This document shows positions 26,365-35,363 of a DNA stretch of 64,000 bases, piece after piece. Origin of the DNA: an uncultured Comamonas sp. (lineage in GTDB: Bacteria > Pseudomonadota > Gammaproteobacteria > Burkholderiales > Burkholderiaceae_C); assembly GCA_902175065.1 (NCBI GenBank), contig CABIIJ010000068.1:1-64000 (forward strand), given 5' to 3'. Both the position numbers and the translations under genes were made by a program. The stretch's first letter is position 1. Each line of letters starts with the position of its first letter. A model generated the notes under the pieces. The model did no database searches and was not told the DNA's origin. It saw nothing but the letters and a program-made list of their open reading frames with translations.

Positions 26365-28083
26365 ATGATTGCCGTTGCTGCTGCCCCATTCCCCCTGCTG
26401 ACGCGCCGACTGCTGCGCCGTCCGGCCCCGTTGTCCCTGCCCCCGCGTGCCGTGGCCCTGTTGCTGGCGCTGTGGTGCGCCGGGCCACTGAACCTGGCGC
26501 TGTGGCAGAAGCTGTCTGCGCTGGAGGATTTTGCCGACCCCTGGGCGCTCAAGCGCCTGGCCCTGGGCGGCCTGATCGCCGGGGCCACCTTCGTGTGGCT
26601 GATGCTCTGGTCGTGGCCCGGGCTGCGCCGCCCGGCGTGGAGTCTGCACCTGCTGCTGGCCGCCAGCGTGCAGCACTTCATGCGCAGCTACGGGGTGGTG
26701 ATGGACAGCTCCATGCTGGCCAACAGCCTGCACACCAACTGGACGGAAGCCTGGGCGCTGGTCACCCCCGCGCTGCTGGCGCAGGTGCTGTTGTGGGCCG
26801 GGCTGCCCATCGTCTGGCTGTACCGGGGGGTGCAGATGCCGCCCCGGCGCCGGGGCTGGCTGCGCTCGGCCCTGTGGCTGCTGGCCGCGCTGACCGTGCT
26901 GGTCGGCGGCAGCCTGCGCCTGTACCGCGATCTGGCCCCGCTGCTGCGCAACCACACGGAAATCCGGTTCATGGTCAATCCCCTGGCGACCGTGGTGTCG
27001 TGGGCCAATGTCACGCTCAAGCCCGTTTTCAAGCCGAAAAAACCTTTTCAGCCCGTGACGGCCGGTGCCGCCCCGGGGGCCAGCTATGCCGCCCAGGCAG
27101 CCGGCCAGTTCAAGCCGCCGCTCCTGGTGCTGGTGGTGGGCGAGACGGCACGCGGCGACCACTTCGGCCTGAACGGCTACGACCGCGCCACCACGCCCCA
27201 ATTGGCGCAACGCAACGTCCTGAGCTGGCAGCAGGTGCAGTCGTGCGGCACCAACACCATCGCCTCGGTGCCGTGCATGTTCTCGCCGCTGGGCAAGGCC
27301 GGTTACGAAGGGCGCAAGGCCGAATACGGCAACCTGCTGGACATCGTGCAGGCCGCCGGCTTGGGCGTGCGCTGGCTGGACAACCAATCCGGCTGCAAGG
27401 GCGTCTGCGCCCGCATCCCCCATGCCGATGCCCAGGCCATTGCCACGCCTGCGCAGCGCCAGCAGTGGTGCCGCGATGGCGAATGCCTCGACCGCCTGAT
27501 GGTGCAAGAGCTGGACGGCCAGCTGGACGCCATCCCTGCCGCCCAGCGCCAGCAGGGCGTGGTGCTGGTGCTGCACCCCATGGGCAGCCACGGCCCGGCG
27601 TACTACCGCCGCTCGGCCCCGGACAGCAAGCATTTCGGGCCGGAATGCGCCACCCACGTCACCTCCGATTGCGAGCAACAGGACCTGGTGAACGTGTACG
27701 ACAACAGCATCGTCGAGACGGATGCCTTTCTGGCCCAGACCATCGCCTGGCTGCGCACCCAGGAACGGGATTTCGCCCCGGCCATGCTGTATGTGGGTGA
27801 CCACGGTGAATCTTTAGGGGAAAACGGCCTGTACCTGCACGGCTTGCCCTACCGCATTGCCCCGCAGGCGCAAAAGCACGTGCCCTGGGTGCTGTGGCCC
27901 GGCCAGCTGCAACGGCGCACCGGCTGGCGCGAAGAATGCAGCCGCGCCCAGCTCGCCCGGCCGCTGACGCACGATGCCTACTTTCACACGGTATTGGGGA
28001 TGCTGGACATCGCCACGCCCTACTACCAGCGCCCGCTGGATGCCCTGGCCGCCTGCCGCCCCGGCGCAGCGCTGCGCCTATGA
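26365..28083 (+). CDS. eptA: Lipid A phosphoethanolamine transferase (EptA family)
   Basis: Inner-membrane enzyme that moves phosphoethanolamine from PE to lipid A; family members include EptA and MCR and can lower polymyxin susceptibility. 572 residues: five hydrophobic segments in the first ~185 residues, then a periplasmic sulfatase-fold domain. Metal/active-site residues are visible: Glu260 in GETARGDHFGLNGY, the nucleophile region SCGTNTIASVPCMFS (293-307), and GDHGES with Asp479 and His480. Cysteine pairs typical of the family are present. Divergent from the two-component genes with a shared operator; its stop overlaps the convergent azlD by six bases. Confidence 0.92.
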   Translation: MIAVAAAPFPLLTRRLLRRPAPLSLPPRAVALLLALWCAGPLNLALWQKLSALEDFADPWALKRLALGGLIAGATFVWLMLWSWPGLRRPAWSLHLLLAASVQHFMRSYGVVMDSSMLANSLHTNWTEAWALVTPALLAQVLLWAGLPIVWLYRGVQMPPRRRGWLRSALWLLAALTVLVGGSLRLYRDLAPLLRNHTEIRFMVNPLATVVSWANVTLKPVFKPKKPFQPVTAGAAPGASYAAQAAGQFKPPLLVLVVGETARGDHFGLNGYDRATTPQLAQRNVLSWQQVQSCGTNTIASVPCMFSPLGKAGYEGRKAEYGNLLDIVQAAGLGVRWLDNQSGCKGVCARIPHADAQAIATPAQRQQWCRDGECLDRLMVQELDGQLDAIPAAQRQQGVVLVLHPMGSHGPAYYRRSAPDSKHFGPECATHVTSDCEQQDLVNVYDNSIVETDAFLAQTIAWLRTQERDFAPAMLYVGDHGESLGENGLYLHGLPYRIAPQAQKHVPWVLWPGQLQRRTGWREECSRAQLARPLTHDAYFHTVLGMLDIATPYYQRPLDALAACRPGAALRL

Positions 28084-28428
28084 AAACCGCAGCAGCCCGG
28101 CCAGCCAGCCATTGGCCAGCACGACGCATACCCCGGTGCCCGCAAACAGGCTGAGAAACAGGTTGCCCCGCCACAGATGCACCGCCACCGTGGCGGCCAC
28201 CCCGGCCAGCCTGGCCGTGGCCAGGGAGGTGTCGTGCAGGTCGATCATGCGCAGGCAATAGACCACCAGAATCACCGTCACGCCCAGCGGCATCCAGGCA
28301 TTCAGGTGGGCCAGCAGGGGGGAGTCCTTGAGCGTTTCCCGGATGGCAAAGGGCAGCGCCCGCAGGGCAAACGTGATCGCGGCGGCGCAGCCAATCGCCA
28401 GCGCCACATAACGCCAGTCAAGCACCAT
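28078..28428 (-). CDS. azlD: AzlD family branched-chain amino acid exporter small subunit
   Basis: 116-residue membrane protein with three to four hydrophobic segments and the family signature RALPFAIRETLKDSPLL near residues 25-41. AzlD works with AzlC in export of branched-chain amino acids. The ATG at 28428 falls inside the end of azlC (11-base overlap), typical translational coupling. The TAG stop overlaps the eptA stop tail to tail. Confidence 0.88.
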   Translation of the reverse strand: MVLDWRYVALAIGCAAAITFALRALPFAIRETLKDSPLLAHLNAWMPLGVTVILVVYCLRMIDLHDTSLATARLAGVAATVAVHLWRGNLFLSLFAGTGVCVVLANGWLAGLLRFS

Positions 28429-29155
28429 GGCGCCCCCCTTGCGCTGCGGCAGCCCGCTGCACGACGGCGTGCCGCCCCAGGCAGAAGACGACAAAGGCCG
28501 CCAGGGCCACCAGCAGCATCGCATCGCCTGCCAGCACGGCGGCTGCGCCACCGGCGCCGAGGGCGGCCAGGGCGATGGTCTTGTCGGGCCGGGTGCGGTA
28601 GGCGTCGATGGCCAGCACGATGAACAAGGCGGTCAGGACAAAATCCAGGCCCGCCACGTCACGCAGCCACGCCGCCCCGGCCAGGGCGCCCAGCACCGAG
28701 CCGCTCATCCAGGACAGGTGCAGCCCCGCCTGTATCCACAGCATCTGGCGGCTGGTCTGCGCCTGCGCCGGCAGGTTGGCGATGAGCACGTAGGCCTCGT
28801 CCGTCAGGGCATACATGCTGTAGAACTTGCGCCAGCGCCCGCGCACCTGCTGCAGCGGAAAGGACAGCCCGTAGAACACATGCCGGGCGTTCACCAGCAG
28901 CGTGGTCAGCGCAATGGCCGACAGCGGGGCCGAGGCCACCATCATGCCGACCAGCAAGAACTCCACCGACCCGGCATACACCCCGCCCGAGAGGATGGGG
29001 GCCAGCCACCACGGCAGGCCGTTGCTGGTGACCAGCACCCCCAGGCCCAGGCCGAGCGCGAACATGCCCAGCCAGACGGCCCCCGTGCGGTGGGCGGCCA
29101 GCCGCAGGCCGCGCTGGGCAGATTGGACGGCAGGGGAAGTGAAAAAGGAAAGCAT
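28418..29155 (-). CDS. azlC: AzlC family branched-chain amino acid permease
   Basis: 245-residue inner-membrane protein with about six hydrophobic segments and the conserved AGSVEFLLVGMM and LLVNARHVFYGLSF segments of AzlC. Pairs with AzlD as an exporter. The ATG at 29155 is the family start although the frame is open further upstream. The 186-base gap to the divergent lysE-type gene must hold both promoters; I could not pick convincing boxes. Confidence 0.9.
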   Translation of the reverse strand: MLSFFTSPAVQSAQRGLRLAAHRTGAVWLGMFALGLGLGVLVTSNGLPWWLAPILSGGVYAGSVEFLLVGMMVASAPLSAIALTTLLVNARHVFYGLSFPLQQVRGRWRKFYSMYALTDEAYVLIANLPAQAQTSRQMLWIQAGLHLSWMSGSVLGALAGAAWLRDVAGLDFVLTALFIVLAIDAYRTRPDKTIALAALGAGGAAAVLAGDAMLLVALAAFVVFCLGRHAVVQRAAAAQGGRHGA

Positions 29156-29341
29156 GGCGCGATCGTAGCCGGGCGGCAATATGTTTTTATGGTGGCGATC
29201 CAATTCCCAAACAAGGCCGGTCGCCAACACGCAGGGGGCATTCCACATAACGATGCAGCGCCCATCGCCAACGGCATAAGATGCCCGCTTTTTTGCGTCG
29301 GCCCGCAGCCAACACCGCTGCCACGGCGCCAGGGGAGCAGT

Positions 29342-29977
29342 ATGGAATTTCACACATGGGTCGCCTTCCTGATGGCCAGCATATTTATCGCCATCTCCCC
29401 CGGCTCGGGGGCGGTGCTGTCCATGAGCCACGGCCTGGCCTACGGCGTGCGCCAGGCCTCGACGACGATCTGGGGACTGCAAGCGGGCCTGGTGCTCATT
29501 CTTTTAATAGCTGGCGGCGGTGTGGGGGCGGTGCTTCTGGCGTCAGAGGTTGCCTTTACCACGGTCAAGGTACTCGGCGCCTGCTATCTGATTTACCTGG
29601 GCTGGTGCCAATGGCGCAGCGCGGGCAACGCGCTGGATGTGGCCCACCTGCAGGATACCGGCCACCTGCCGTGGCGCAAGCGGCTGCTGATTGGCTTTCT
29701 GACCAACACCACCAACCCCAAGGGCATCATCTTCATGGTGGCGGTGCTGCCGCAGTTCCTCAGCGCCAGCCAGCCGCTGTGGCTGCAATTGCTCATCATG
29801 TCGGCCACCATCGTCAGCGTGGATGTGGTGGTGATGCACAGCTACGCCTTCGGGGCCAGCGCCCTGCGCCGCTGGATGCGCAGCGCCAGCGCCCAGCGCG
29901 GACAGAACCGGGTGTTTGGCGGCTTGCTGATGCTGATCGGTGCCGGGCTGTTCTTTGTGCGCCGCCAGCCGAATTGA
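29342..29977 (+). CDS. LysE/RhtB family amino acid exporter
   Basis: 211 residues, about six transmembrane segments. Signature SPGSGAVLSMSHGLAYGVR (19-37) corresponds to the PGP...G..G..G motif of LysE/RhtB proteins, followed by KVLGACYLIYLG and NPKGIIFMVAVLPQF. Exports amino acids or homoserine lactone; substrate unknown. AGGGGAG lies just ahead of the ATG. Together with azlCD it gives a local cluster of amino acid exporters. Confidence 0.9.
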   Translation: MEFHTWVAFLMASIFIAISPGSGAVLSMSHGLAYGVRQASTTIWGLQAGLVLILLIAGGGVGAVLLASEVAFTTVKVLGACYLIYLGWCQWRSAGNALDVAHLQDTGHLPWRKRLLIGFLTNTTNPKGIIFMVAVLPQFLSASQPLWLQLLIMSATIVSVDVVVMHSYAFGASALRRWMRSASAQRGQNRVFGGLLMLIGAGLFFVRRQPN

Positions 29978-29985
29978 TCAAACTC

Positions 29986-30073
29986 AATAGCTGTTTCCGC
30001 CCTATATCAATGGATTTCAGATAGAAAACTATCTGAAATCCAATCAATACCAGCGGAACACACTCTCTTTTTA
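29986..30073. repeat. Nested palindromic repeat, copy 4
   Basis: The inner hairpin is the best in the window: TGGATTTCAGATAG (30011-30024), loop AAAA, CTATCTGAAATCCA (30029-30042), 14 perfect pairs. The outer arms (AATAGCTGTTTCCGC and GCGGAACACACTCTTTTT) have drifted. Lies between convergent lysE-type gene and trmL, and supplies the trmL TAA stop. Confidence 0.8.
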
Positions 30074-30550
30074 AGACCCCACTGCGCCGCCGAAGCCGTT
30101 CTGCCGCCAGGCCTCGAACACCGTGACGGCCACGGCGTTGGACAGGTTCAGGCTGCGCTGGTCGGGGCGCATGGGCAGGCGCAGGCGCTGCCCGGCGGGG
30201 AAGAAACCTTCGCGGATGGCTGCGGGCAGGCCCCTGGTTTCGCAGCCAAAGACAAAGTAATCGCCCGGCTGGAACTGCAAGCCGAAGGCGTTGCCGCTGC
30301 CGTGCGTGGTCAGGGCAAACATGCGCTGAAGATCGGGCTGCTGCATCTCCAGAAATGCCTGCCAATCGGCATGGCGGCGCACGCTGGCGTACTCGTGGTA
30401 GTCCAGCCCGGCGCGGCGCATGTGGCGGTCTTCCATGGAAAAGCCCAGCGGCTCGATCAAATGCAGGCTGCAGCCGGTGTTGGCGGCCAGGCGGATGACA
30501 TTGCCCGTGTTGGGCGGAATCTCGGGGTGGACAAGCACGATATGAAACAT
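30071..30550 (-). CDS. trmL: tRNA (cytidine(34)-2'-O)-methyltransferase
   Basis: SPOUT-class enzyme that 2'-O-methylates the wobble base of tRNA-Leu. 159 residues begin MFHIVLVHPEIPPNTGN, exactly the TrmL N-terminus (NTGN motif), and end with the knotted SAM site VFGCETRGLP and LNLSNAVAVTVFEAWRQ. The upstream in-frame ATG at 30583 is rejected because homology begins at 30550. The TAA stop lies in the edge of a palindromic repeat. comF is 29 bases upstream on the same strand. Confidence 0.95.
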   Translation of the reverse strand: MFHIVLVHPEIPPNTGNVIRLAANTGCSLHLIEPLGFSMEDRHMRRAGLDYHEYASVRRHADWQAFLEMQQPDLQRMFALTTHGSGNAFGLQFQPGDYFVFGCETRGLPAAIREGFFPAGQRLRLPMRPDQRSLNLSNAVAVTVFEAWRQNGFGGAVGS

Positions 30551-30579
30551 GGGGCGCGATTGTGCGCTTGTTCGCGCGG

Positions 30580-31287
30580 TCATTGCTGCGGCGTGCGGGC
30601 CACGGCCAGCACGCTGACGGCAGCGGCCCCGGCATCGAGCAGCGCCCGGCTGGCACCGCGCAAGGTGGCCCCGGTGGTCAGCACGTCATCGACCAGCAGA
30701 ACGTGCAACCCCTGCACCAGGGCAGGCACCGGCACGGTGAAGGCGCGGCGCAGGTTGCGCAGCCGCGCGGCCCGCGTCAGACCGCGCTGGCTGGCCGTTT
30801 CCCGGGGCCGCTGCAAGGCCGTGGCCTGGCATTTCTGCGGCGCCAGCAGGCGGGCCAGTTGTGCCGCCTGGTTGAAGCCCCGCTCCCGCAACCGCGGGGC
30901 CGACAGCGGGATGGGCACCAGCACATCGGCCTGCGCCACCGCCCGGGCCAGCGCCGGGCTGGCCCGCAGCCACCGGGCAATGGGCCGCGCCAGGGCGGGC
31001 TGCGGGTGCAGCTTCCAGCGCGTCAGGATGTCTGCCCACGGGTAGCCGTAGTCCACCCACACATGGCAAGCCTGCCAGGGCGGCGGCTGGCGCAGGCACT
31101 GGCCGCAGTGCGGCCCTGCGTACCCGTCCGGCAAAGGCAGGCCGCAGCCGGTGCAGCGGCGCTGCGCAGTCGGCGCAAAGCAGGCCAGGCACGCCGCGCA
31201 CAACGGCCCGCCCCGCACCCAGGCATGGCACGCCAGGCATTGCTGGGGCAGGCGGGAAGATAGCCACAGGGCCGCGTTTGAAAGCAT
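30580..31287 (-). CDS. comF: ComF family phosphoribosyltransferase-like protein
   Basis: 235 residues. The N-terminal zinc-ribbon part carries cysteine pairs (CLACHAW, CAACLAC, CTGCGL, CGQC), and the C-terminal PRTase fold has the PRPP motif VLLVDDVLTTGAT (about 202-214). ComF aids DNA transformation after uptake in competent bacteria, probably as a DNA-handling or ATPase partner; the type IV pilus genes elsewhere in this window fit such a lifestyle but no link is shown. Divergent from the BioC-like gene with 36 bases between start codons. Confidence 0.9.
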   Translation of the reverse strand: MLSNAALWLSSRLPQQCLACHAWVRGGPLCAACLACFAPTAQRRCTGCGLPLPDGYAGPHCGQCLRQPPPWQACHVWVDYGYPWADILTRWKLHPQPALARPIARWLRASPALARAVAQADVLVPIPLSAPRLRERGFNQAAQLARLLAPQKCQATALQRPRETASQRGLTRAARLRNLRRAFTVPVPALVQGLHVLLVDDVLTTGATLRGASRALLDAGAAAVSVLAVARTPQQ

Positions 31288-31323
31288 CGGGCCAATATAC
31301 TGCGCGGCGCTTTGTGTGAACCC

Positions 31324-32178
31324 ATGTCCGATTTTCTCCCCCCCACCATCGACCCCGTTGCCGCCCGGCGCTGGCAGCGGAGCGCCCCGGCGCTCTCCCC
31401 CTGGCTGCACGAAGAAGTCGGGCGGCGGATGCAGGAGCGCCTGGACTGGATCGCCCAGCCCCCCGCCGTCTGGTGCCACTGGCACGCCCTGCGCGGCGGC
31501 GTGGCCACGCACGACCTGATCGCCCGGCGCTACCCGCAGGCGCAGTGCTACGTGGTGGAAAGCCAGCCCGCCGCCCGGCAGGCCGCCCGCCAGCGCTGGG
31601 CCGCCCCCTGGTGGCAGCCCTGGCGCCAGGCCAAGGTGCAGGTTGCCACCCCGCCCGAACTGGGCGCCCACATGCTCTGGGCCAACATGCTGCTGCACGA
31701 ACAGGCCGACCCGCTGGCCCTGCTGCGCCAGTGGCATGGCTGTGTTGCCGTCGATGGCTTCGTCATGTTCTCCTGCCTGGGGCCGGACACGGTGCAGACG
31801 CTGCGCGGCCTGTACGCCGCGCTGGGCTGGCCCCCCGCCGGGCACAGCTTCACCGACATGCACGACTGGGGCGACATGCTGATCCAGACCGGCTTTGCCG
31901 AACCGGTGATGGACATGGAAACCATCACCCTGAGTTTTGCCACCCCCGAGCGCCTGTTGCAGGAACTGCGCGAGCTGGGGCGCAACCTGCACCCCCAGCG
32001 CTTTGCCGCCCTGCGCGGCCCGGGCTGGCGCCAGCGATTGCTGCAGGCCATCGAGCAGCACCTGCGCCTGCCTGATGGACAATGGGGCCTGCGCTTTGAA
32101 ATCGTCTACGGTCACGCCTTCAAGGCCGCACCGCGCAGCGCCCGCCAATGGAAAAAAAGCCGCGCTGACCTACGTTGA
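31324..32178 (+). CDS. BioC-like methyltransferase with degraded SAM motif
   Basis: 284 residues. The second half follows BioC (malonyl-ACP O-methyltransferase) closely: MFSCLGPDTVQTLRGLY, SFTDMHDWGDMLIQTGF and the late LLQELRELGRNLHP. The first half lacks the usual DxGxGxG SAM loop; in its place is a WCHWHALRGG stretch. It may therefore not be an active methyltransferase, or binds SAM differently. Position next to comF is common for bioC in betaproteobacteria. The ATG at 31324 is preferred over an in-frame TTG at 31312. No other bio genes are in the window. Confidence 0.75.
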   Translation: MSDFLPPTIDPVAARRWQRSAPALSPWLHEEVGRRMQERLDWIAQPPAVWCHWHALRGGVATHDLIARRYPQAQCYVVESQPAARQAARQRWAAPWWQPWRQAKVQVATPPELGAHMLWANMLLHEQADPLALLRQWHGCVAVDGFVMFSCLGPDTVQTLRGLYAALGWPPAGHSFTDMHDWGDMLIQTGFAEPVMDMETITLSFATPERLLQELRELGRNLHPQRFAALRGPGWRQRLLQAIEQHLRLPDGQWGLRFEIVYGHAFKAAPRSARQWKKSRADLR

Positions 32179-32224
32179 ACCGCCCCGTCCTCCTCCCCGG
32201 AGGCACCGGGCCAGGGAGAGAATC

Positions 32225-32839
32225 ATGAACCGCCACCCCAACCGCCGCCAATGGACGCTGGCTGCCACCGCCGCCTTGGCCACCATTCCCCTTTTCGGCT
32301 GCCAGTCCCAGAGCGATCTGCCCCTGGAGGGCATGGATCTGACCGGCGCCGAACACGGCAAGGACTTCCCGCTGTTCGACCCCGAAGGCCGCCAGCGCTC
32401 GATCCAGGACTTCGCCGGCAAGGTCGTCGTCGTGTTTTTCGGCTACGTGCAGTGCCCCGACGTCTGCCCCACCACGCTGCAGGAGCTGACCGAGGCCAAA
32501 GCCCTGCTGGGGCCGCTGGGCGAACGCCTGCACGGCGTTTTCATCACCGTCGATCCCGAGCGGGACACGCCGGAAATATTGAAAAGCTACACCCACAACT
32601 TCTCGCCCGACTTCGTCGGCCTGACCGGCACGCCCGAGCAGGTGGCGCAGGTGGCCCGCAGCTTCAAGGTGTTCTACAAGAAAGTCCCGGGCAGCACGCC
32701 CGGCACCTACACCATGGACCACTCCGCCGGGCTGTACATGTACGACCCCCAGGGCAAGCTGCGCGTCTACCACCGCTACGGCCAGGGCGCCGCCGCGCTG
32801 GCGCACGACGCCAAGCTGCTGCTGGAAGCCGTGCCATAA
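32225..32839 (+). CDS. SCO1/SenC family copper chaperone lipoprotein
   Basis: 204 residues. Signal peptide with lipobox (TIPLFGC, Cys26), then a thioredoxin fold with the copper-binding CPDVC (about 80-84) and the distal His in TMDHSAG (about 171). SCO proteins deliver copper to the CuA centre of cytochrome c oxidase and may act as thiol reductants. The ATG at 32225 has a GGGAGAGAA ribosome binding site. No oxidase genes adjoin it; it follows the BioC-like gene after 46 bases. Confidence 0.93.
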   Translation: MNRHPNRRQWTLAATAALATIPLFGCQSQSDLPLEGMDLTGAEHGKDFPLFDPEGRQRSIQDFAGKVVVVFFGYVQCPDVCPTTLQELTEAKALLGPLGERLHGVFITVDPERDTPEILKSYTHNFSPDFVGLTGTPEQVAQVARSFKVFYKKVPGSTPGTYTMDHSAGLYMYDPQGKLRVYHRYGQGAAALAHDAKLLLEAVP

Positions 32840-32876
32840 GAAGAGCTACGCACGGCTGGGAAAATCTCCTGAAAGA

Positions 32877-32960
32877 ATAGCTTTTACCGCTTTTATTTAT
32901 TGGGTTTCAGATGGTTATTAATCTGAAACTCTTTATTTTCCAGCGGTAAAAGCTATCTTT
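32877..32960. repeat. Nested palindromic repeat, copy 5
   Basis: Outer arms ATAGCTTTTACCGCT (32877-32891) and AGCGGTAAAAGCTAT (32942-32956) pair perfectly over 15 bases; inner TTTCAGAT (32905-32912) pairs with ATCTGAAA (32921-32928). Between the convergent SCO gene and the AAA ATPase cluster. Confidence 0.85.
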
Positions 32961-32987
32961 ATTGATAAAAACCGTCTGAAAGTCGAT

Positions 32988-34538
32988 TCACACCAGCACC
33001 TGCCGGCGCGTGCGGCCCTGCGGGGCAGCGGTGCCGATGGGCTGGCCCGAGGCGGGTACCGCCCGCTCGCGCCCCCAGGCGCGGATGTCCTCGATCTGTT
33101 CGGGGGCGGTTTTCGAGAGCGGCACCACGTTGTTGAAGCTGCGCCGAAACAGCTCGGGCGTGACGGCGGTATCGCCGTTCAGGTAGGCCTCTTTCACCAC
33201 TTCGCGCACCGCCGATTCGAGGTCGGAGCCGGCAAAGCCGTCGGACAGTTCCACCAGCTCCTGCAGCAGGGCTTCCGGCACCTCCTGCTTGAGGCCGCGG
33301 TGGGCATAGATGCCGATGATTTCGCGCCGCTCCGGCGCGGTGGGCAGATCGACGAAAAACAGCTCGTCGAACCGCCCCCGGCGCAACAGCTCCGGCGGCA
33401 GGCGCGACACGTCATTGGCCGTGGCCACGACGAAGACGCGCGAACGCGCCTCCTGCAGCCAGTAGAGGAACTGCCCGACCAGCCGCGTCGCCGTACCACC
33501 ATCGCTGCTGCTGCCGGCGCCGGCCAGCCCTTTTTCTATTTCGTCGATCCACAGCACGCAGGGCGCGACGTGGTCGGCGGTGGACAGGGCGTCCTTCAGC
33601 CGCGTCTCGCTCTGGCCCAGGTACTGGCCGTGGATGGTGGACAAATCCAGCCGGTACAGCGGCAGCCCCCAGTTGGCGGCAATCGCCTTGGCCGAAAGCG
33701 ATTTGCCACAGCCCGGCACACCCACCAGCAAAACGCCACGCGGCGGGCGGATGCCGCGCTCGCGCAGGTCGGCGGTCAGCAGAGGCTGCTCCTTGTCCAG
33801 CCAGGCTTTCAGCCCGCCCAGGCCGCCCACGTTCAGCTCCGTGCCGCGCACGTTCACCCGCTCGATGCCGGAGATGTCGGCAAAGATGCGGTCCTTGGCG
33901 TGCATGACCTCGACCATGTCGGCCTTGGTGATGCGGCCATTGGCCAGCAGCGTGGCGATGATGTTTTCCGCCTCGATGCGCGAGACACCCGCCAGGGCAG
34001 CGGCGGCGCGGCGTTCGTCGGCGGCGTCCCACTCGATGGGGATGTGGCCCCGGTAAGCGGCCAGGTTCTCCTGAACGATGGCCAGCATCTCGTCCTCGGT
34101 CGGGGCCGACAGCACCAGCGACATCCCGGCCCGCTGCAACTGGCCGAACACCGGTTTGGTGGTGATGACGACGACGCAGCCGCTGTTCTCCGCTGCCAGC
34201 ATCACCACGTCCAGCAAGTGCCGGGCGGCGGGGGTGTCGTCCTCGATGTCGGAGACTTCGGTCAGCACCACGCTCAAGTTCTGCCGCTGGGGAAACTGTT
34301 GGCTGGCAAAGTCCACCGCGCCGGTAACGGAGCGGTCGTCATTCACGGTGCGGTTGGTGCCTAGCTCGCGCGTGCCCTGGGACAGCGTGTGGACGTAGAT
34401 CGGCGCTTGCAGCTCCGCGCCGACTTCGCGCAGCAGCTCCAGCACCCGGCTGCGTTCCGCGCTGCGGATGGAGATGAAAGGAATGCGGGCCTTCAGGTAA
34501 CGGCTGAGGGTGGCCTTGAATTCAACGGTGTCGCTCAT
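32988..34538 (-). CDS. AAA ATPase, Ycf46/FtsH-like
   Basis: 516 residues, no membrane segment. The N-terminal ~190 residues form an inactive ATPase-like half ([12 protein letters not shown]), then a helical linker, then an active AAA module: Walker [12 protein letters not shown] (about 264-274), Walker [12 protein letters not shown] (about 328-338), sensor [21 protein letters not shown] with arginine finger. This is the Ycf46 layout, known in cyanobacteria and many proteobacteria, role unclear. It is the last gene of a five-gene operon with four proteins I do not recognise; the upstream gene ends eight bases away. Probable engine of that system. Confidence 0.85.
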   Translation of the reverse strand: MSDTVEFKATLSRYLKARIPFISIRSAERSRVLELLREVGAELQAPIYVHTLSQGTRELGTNRTVNDDRSVTGAVDFASQQFPQRQNLSVVLTEVSDIEDDTPAARHLLDVVMLAAENSGCVVVITTKPVFGQLQRAGMSLVLSAPTEDEMLAIVQENLAAYRGHIPIEWDAADERRAAAALAGVSRIEAENIIATLLANGRITKADMVEVMHAKDRIFADISGIERVNVRGTELNVGGLGGLKAWLDKEQPLLTADLRERGIRPPRGVLLVGVPGCGKSLSAKAIAANWGLPLYRLDLSTIHGQYLGQSETRLKDALSTADHVAPCVLWIDEIEKGLAGAGSSSDGGTATRLVGQFLYWLQEARSRVFVVATANDVSRLPPELLRRGRFDELFFVDLPTAPERREIIGIYAHRGLKQEVPEALLQELVELSDGFAGSDLESAVREVVKEAYLNGDTAVTPELFRRSFNNVVPLSKTAPEQIEDIRAWGRERAVPASGQPIGTAAPQGRTRRQVLV

Positions 34539-34546
34539 GGGCGGTG

Positions 34547-35134
34547 TCAGAGAAGGATGTTGCGTTTACGGGAGGACGGCACTGGCGTGCAAGCCGGGGC
34601 CGACGGTGCGGGGGCCTGCGGTTGCGCCTGCTGCACCAGTGCGTCATAGCGAGTCAACGGGTTGTTGCGCAGCAGGGTGGCCAGTTGCCCGCTGCGGTCG
34701 GTGCGGGCGCTGGCTTCCAAAGATTGTTGCGAGCGTTCGGCAAACTTGCGCACTTCGCCGGCCAGCTGGCTGCGGGTGTCCGGCGGCAGCGCCGGCAACA
34801 GGCACAGGCGATGGACGAAGTAAAGCTGCACTCGGGCCTGGACGATGGCCCGCACCACCAGCGATTCGTGCCCGCTGCCGTGCAGGTCGCGCTGCAAGCG
34901 ATCGGCGCAGACGTTCAGCCGCCGCTGCACCTCGTCGGACAGGCGCTGGACGAACAGCGGCGCTACCCCAGCCGACCAGTGCAGCGAACCGGCGTACAGG
35001 GTTTGCAGGCAGTTTTCGTCATCGTCGCCACGGGCCAGCGCATCCAGGCACTGGCTCCACTGCGCGTAGCTGGCCGGGGCAGCCTGGTGGTCAGCGGCAG
35101 CGGTGTTGCCGCCGCGTCCAAACCACTTCCACAT
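34547..35134 (-). CDS. Unknown 195-residue soluble protein, AAA cluster
   Basis: I do not recognise this protein. It starts MWKWFGRGG, is mostly helical, has no signal or membrane segment, and ends in a disordered Pro/Ala-rich tail (QAQPQAPAPSAPACTPV) closing with SSRKRNILL. A central SLVVRAIVQARVQLYFVHRLC stretch is the most hydrophobic part and looks like a buried helix. Its ATG overlaps the stop of the preceding small gene by one base (TGATG), and the AAA ATPase starts eight bases after it, so stoichiometric production with both is likely. Confidence 0.75.
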   Translation of the reverse strand: MWKWFGRGGNTAAADHQAAPASYAQWSQCLDALARGDDDENCLQTLYAGSLHWSAGVAPLFVQRLSDEVQRRLNVCADRLQRDLHGSGHESLVVRAIVQARVQLYFVHRLCLLPALPPDTRSQLAGEVRKFAERSQQSLEASARTDRSGQLATLLRNNPLTRYDALVQQAQPQAPAPSAPACTPVPSSRKRNILL

Positions 35135-35334
35135 CAGCGGCGGCGCACAAAAGGCGCGGCGGGCAGCAAGTCCCAGGCGGGCAAGGCACCGGCCAGCACG
35201 TCCCGGCTGGCGGGCTGTTCGGGCAGGTTCTGCGCTGGGGTCTGCGATGTGTTGTGCGAGGCCGACGGCTGCGGCGCTGGCGGAATGTTGGGCGAGGCGG
35301 TTTCTGGGGCGGCGGAAAGGATTTCTCTGGGCAT
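35134..35334 (-). CDS. Small proline-rich protein with LPAAPFVRRR tail, AAA cluster
   Basis: 66 residues, no recognised domain. The first ~40 residues are low-complexity (Pro, Ser, Ala, Gln), predicted disordered; the last ~25 are more ordered: SRDVLAGALPAWDLLPAAPF followed by VRRR. A short linear C-terminal motif on a disordered arm suggests a peptide ligand for a partner, such as the ATPase or membrane protein. Start chosen at ATG 35334, which has a weak purine-rich ribosome binding site; an in-frame ATG further upstream (35355) would overlap nothing and cannot be excluded. The stop overlaps the next start. Confidence 0.65.
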   Translation of the reverse strand: MPREILSAAPETASPNIPPAPQPSASHNTSQTPAQNLPEQPASRDVLAGALPAWDLLPAAPFVRRR

Positions 35335-35363
35335 GGGGGAAAACTCCTGGCGGGATGAGGCCA

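Noticed and set aside
29505-29530. TTTTAATAGCTGGCGG in the LysE-type gene resembling a repeat arm
   Set aside because: No second arm and the protein sequence is normal for the family.
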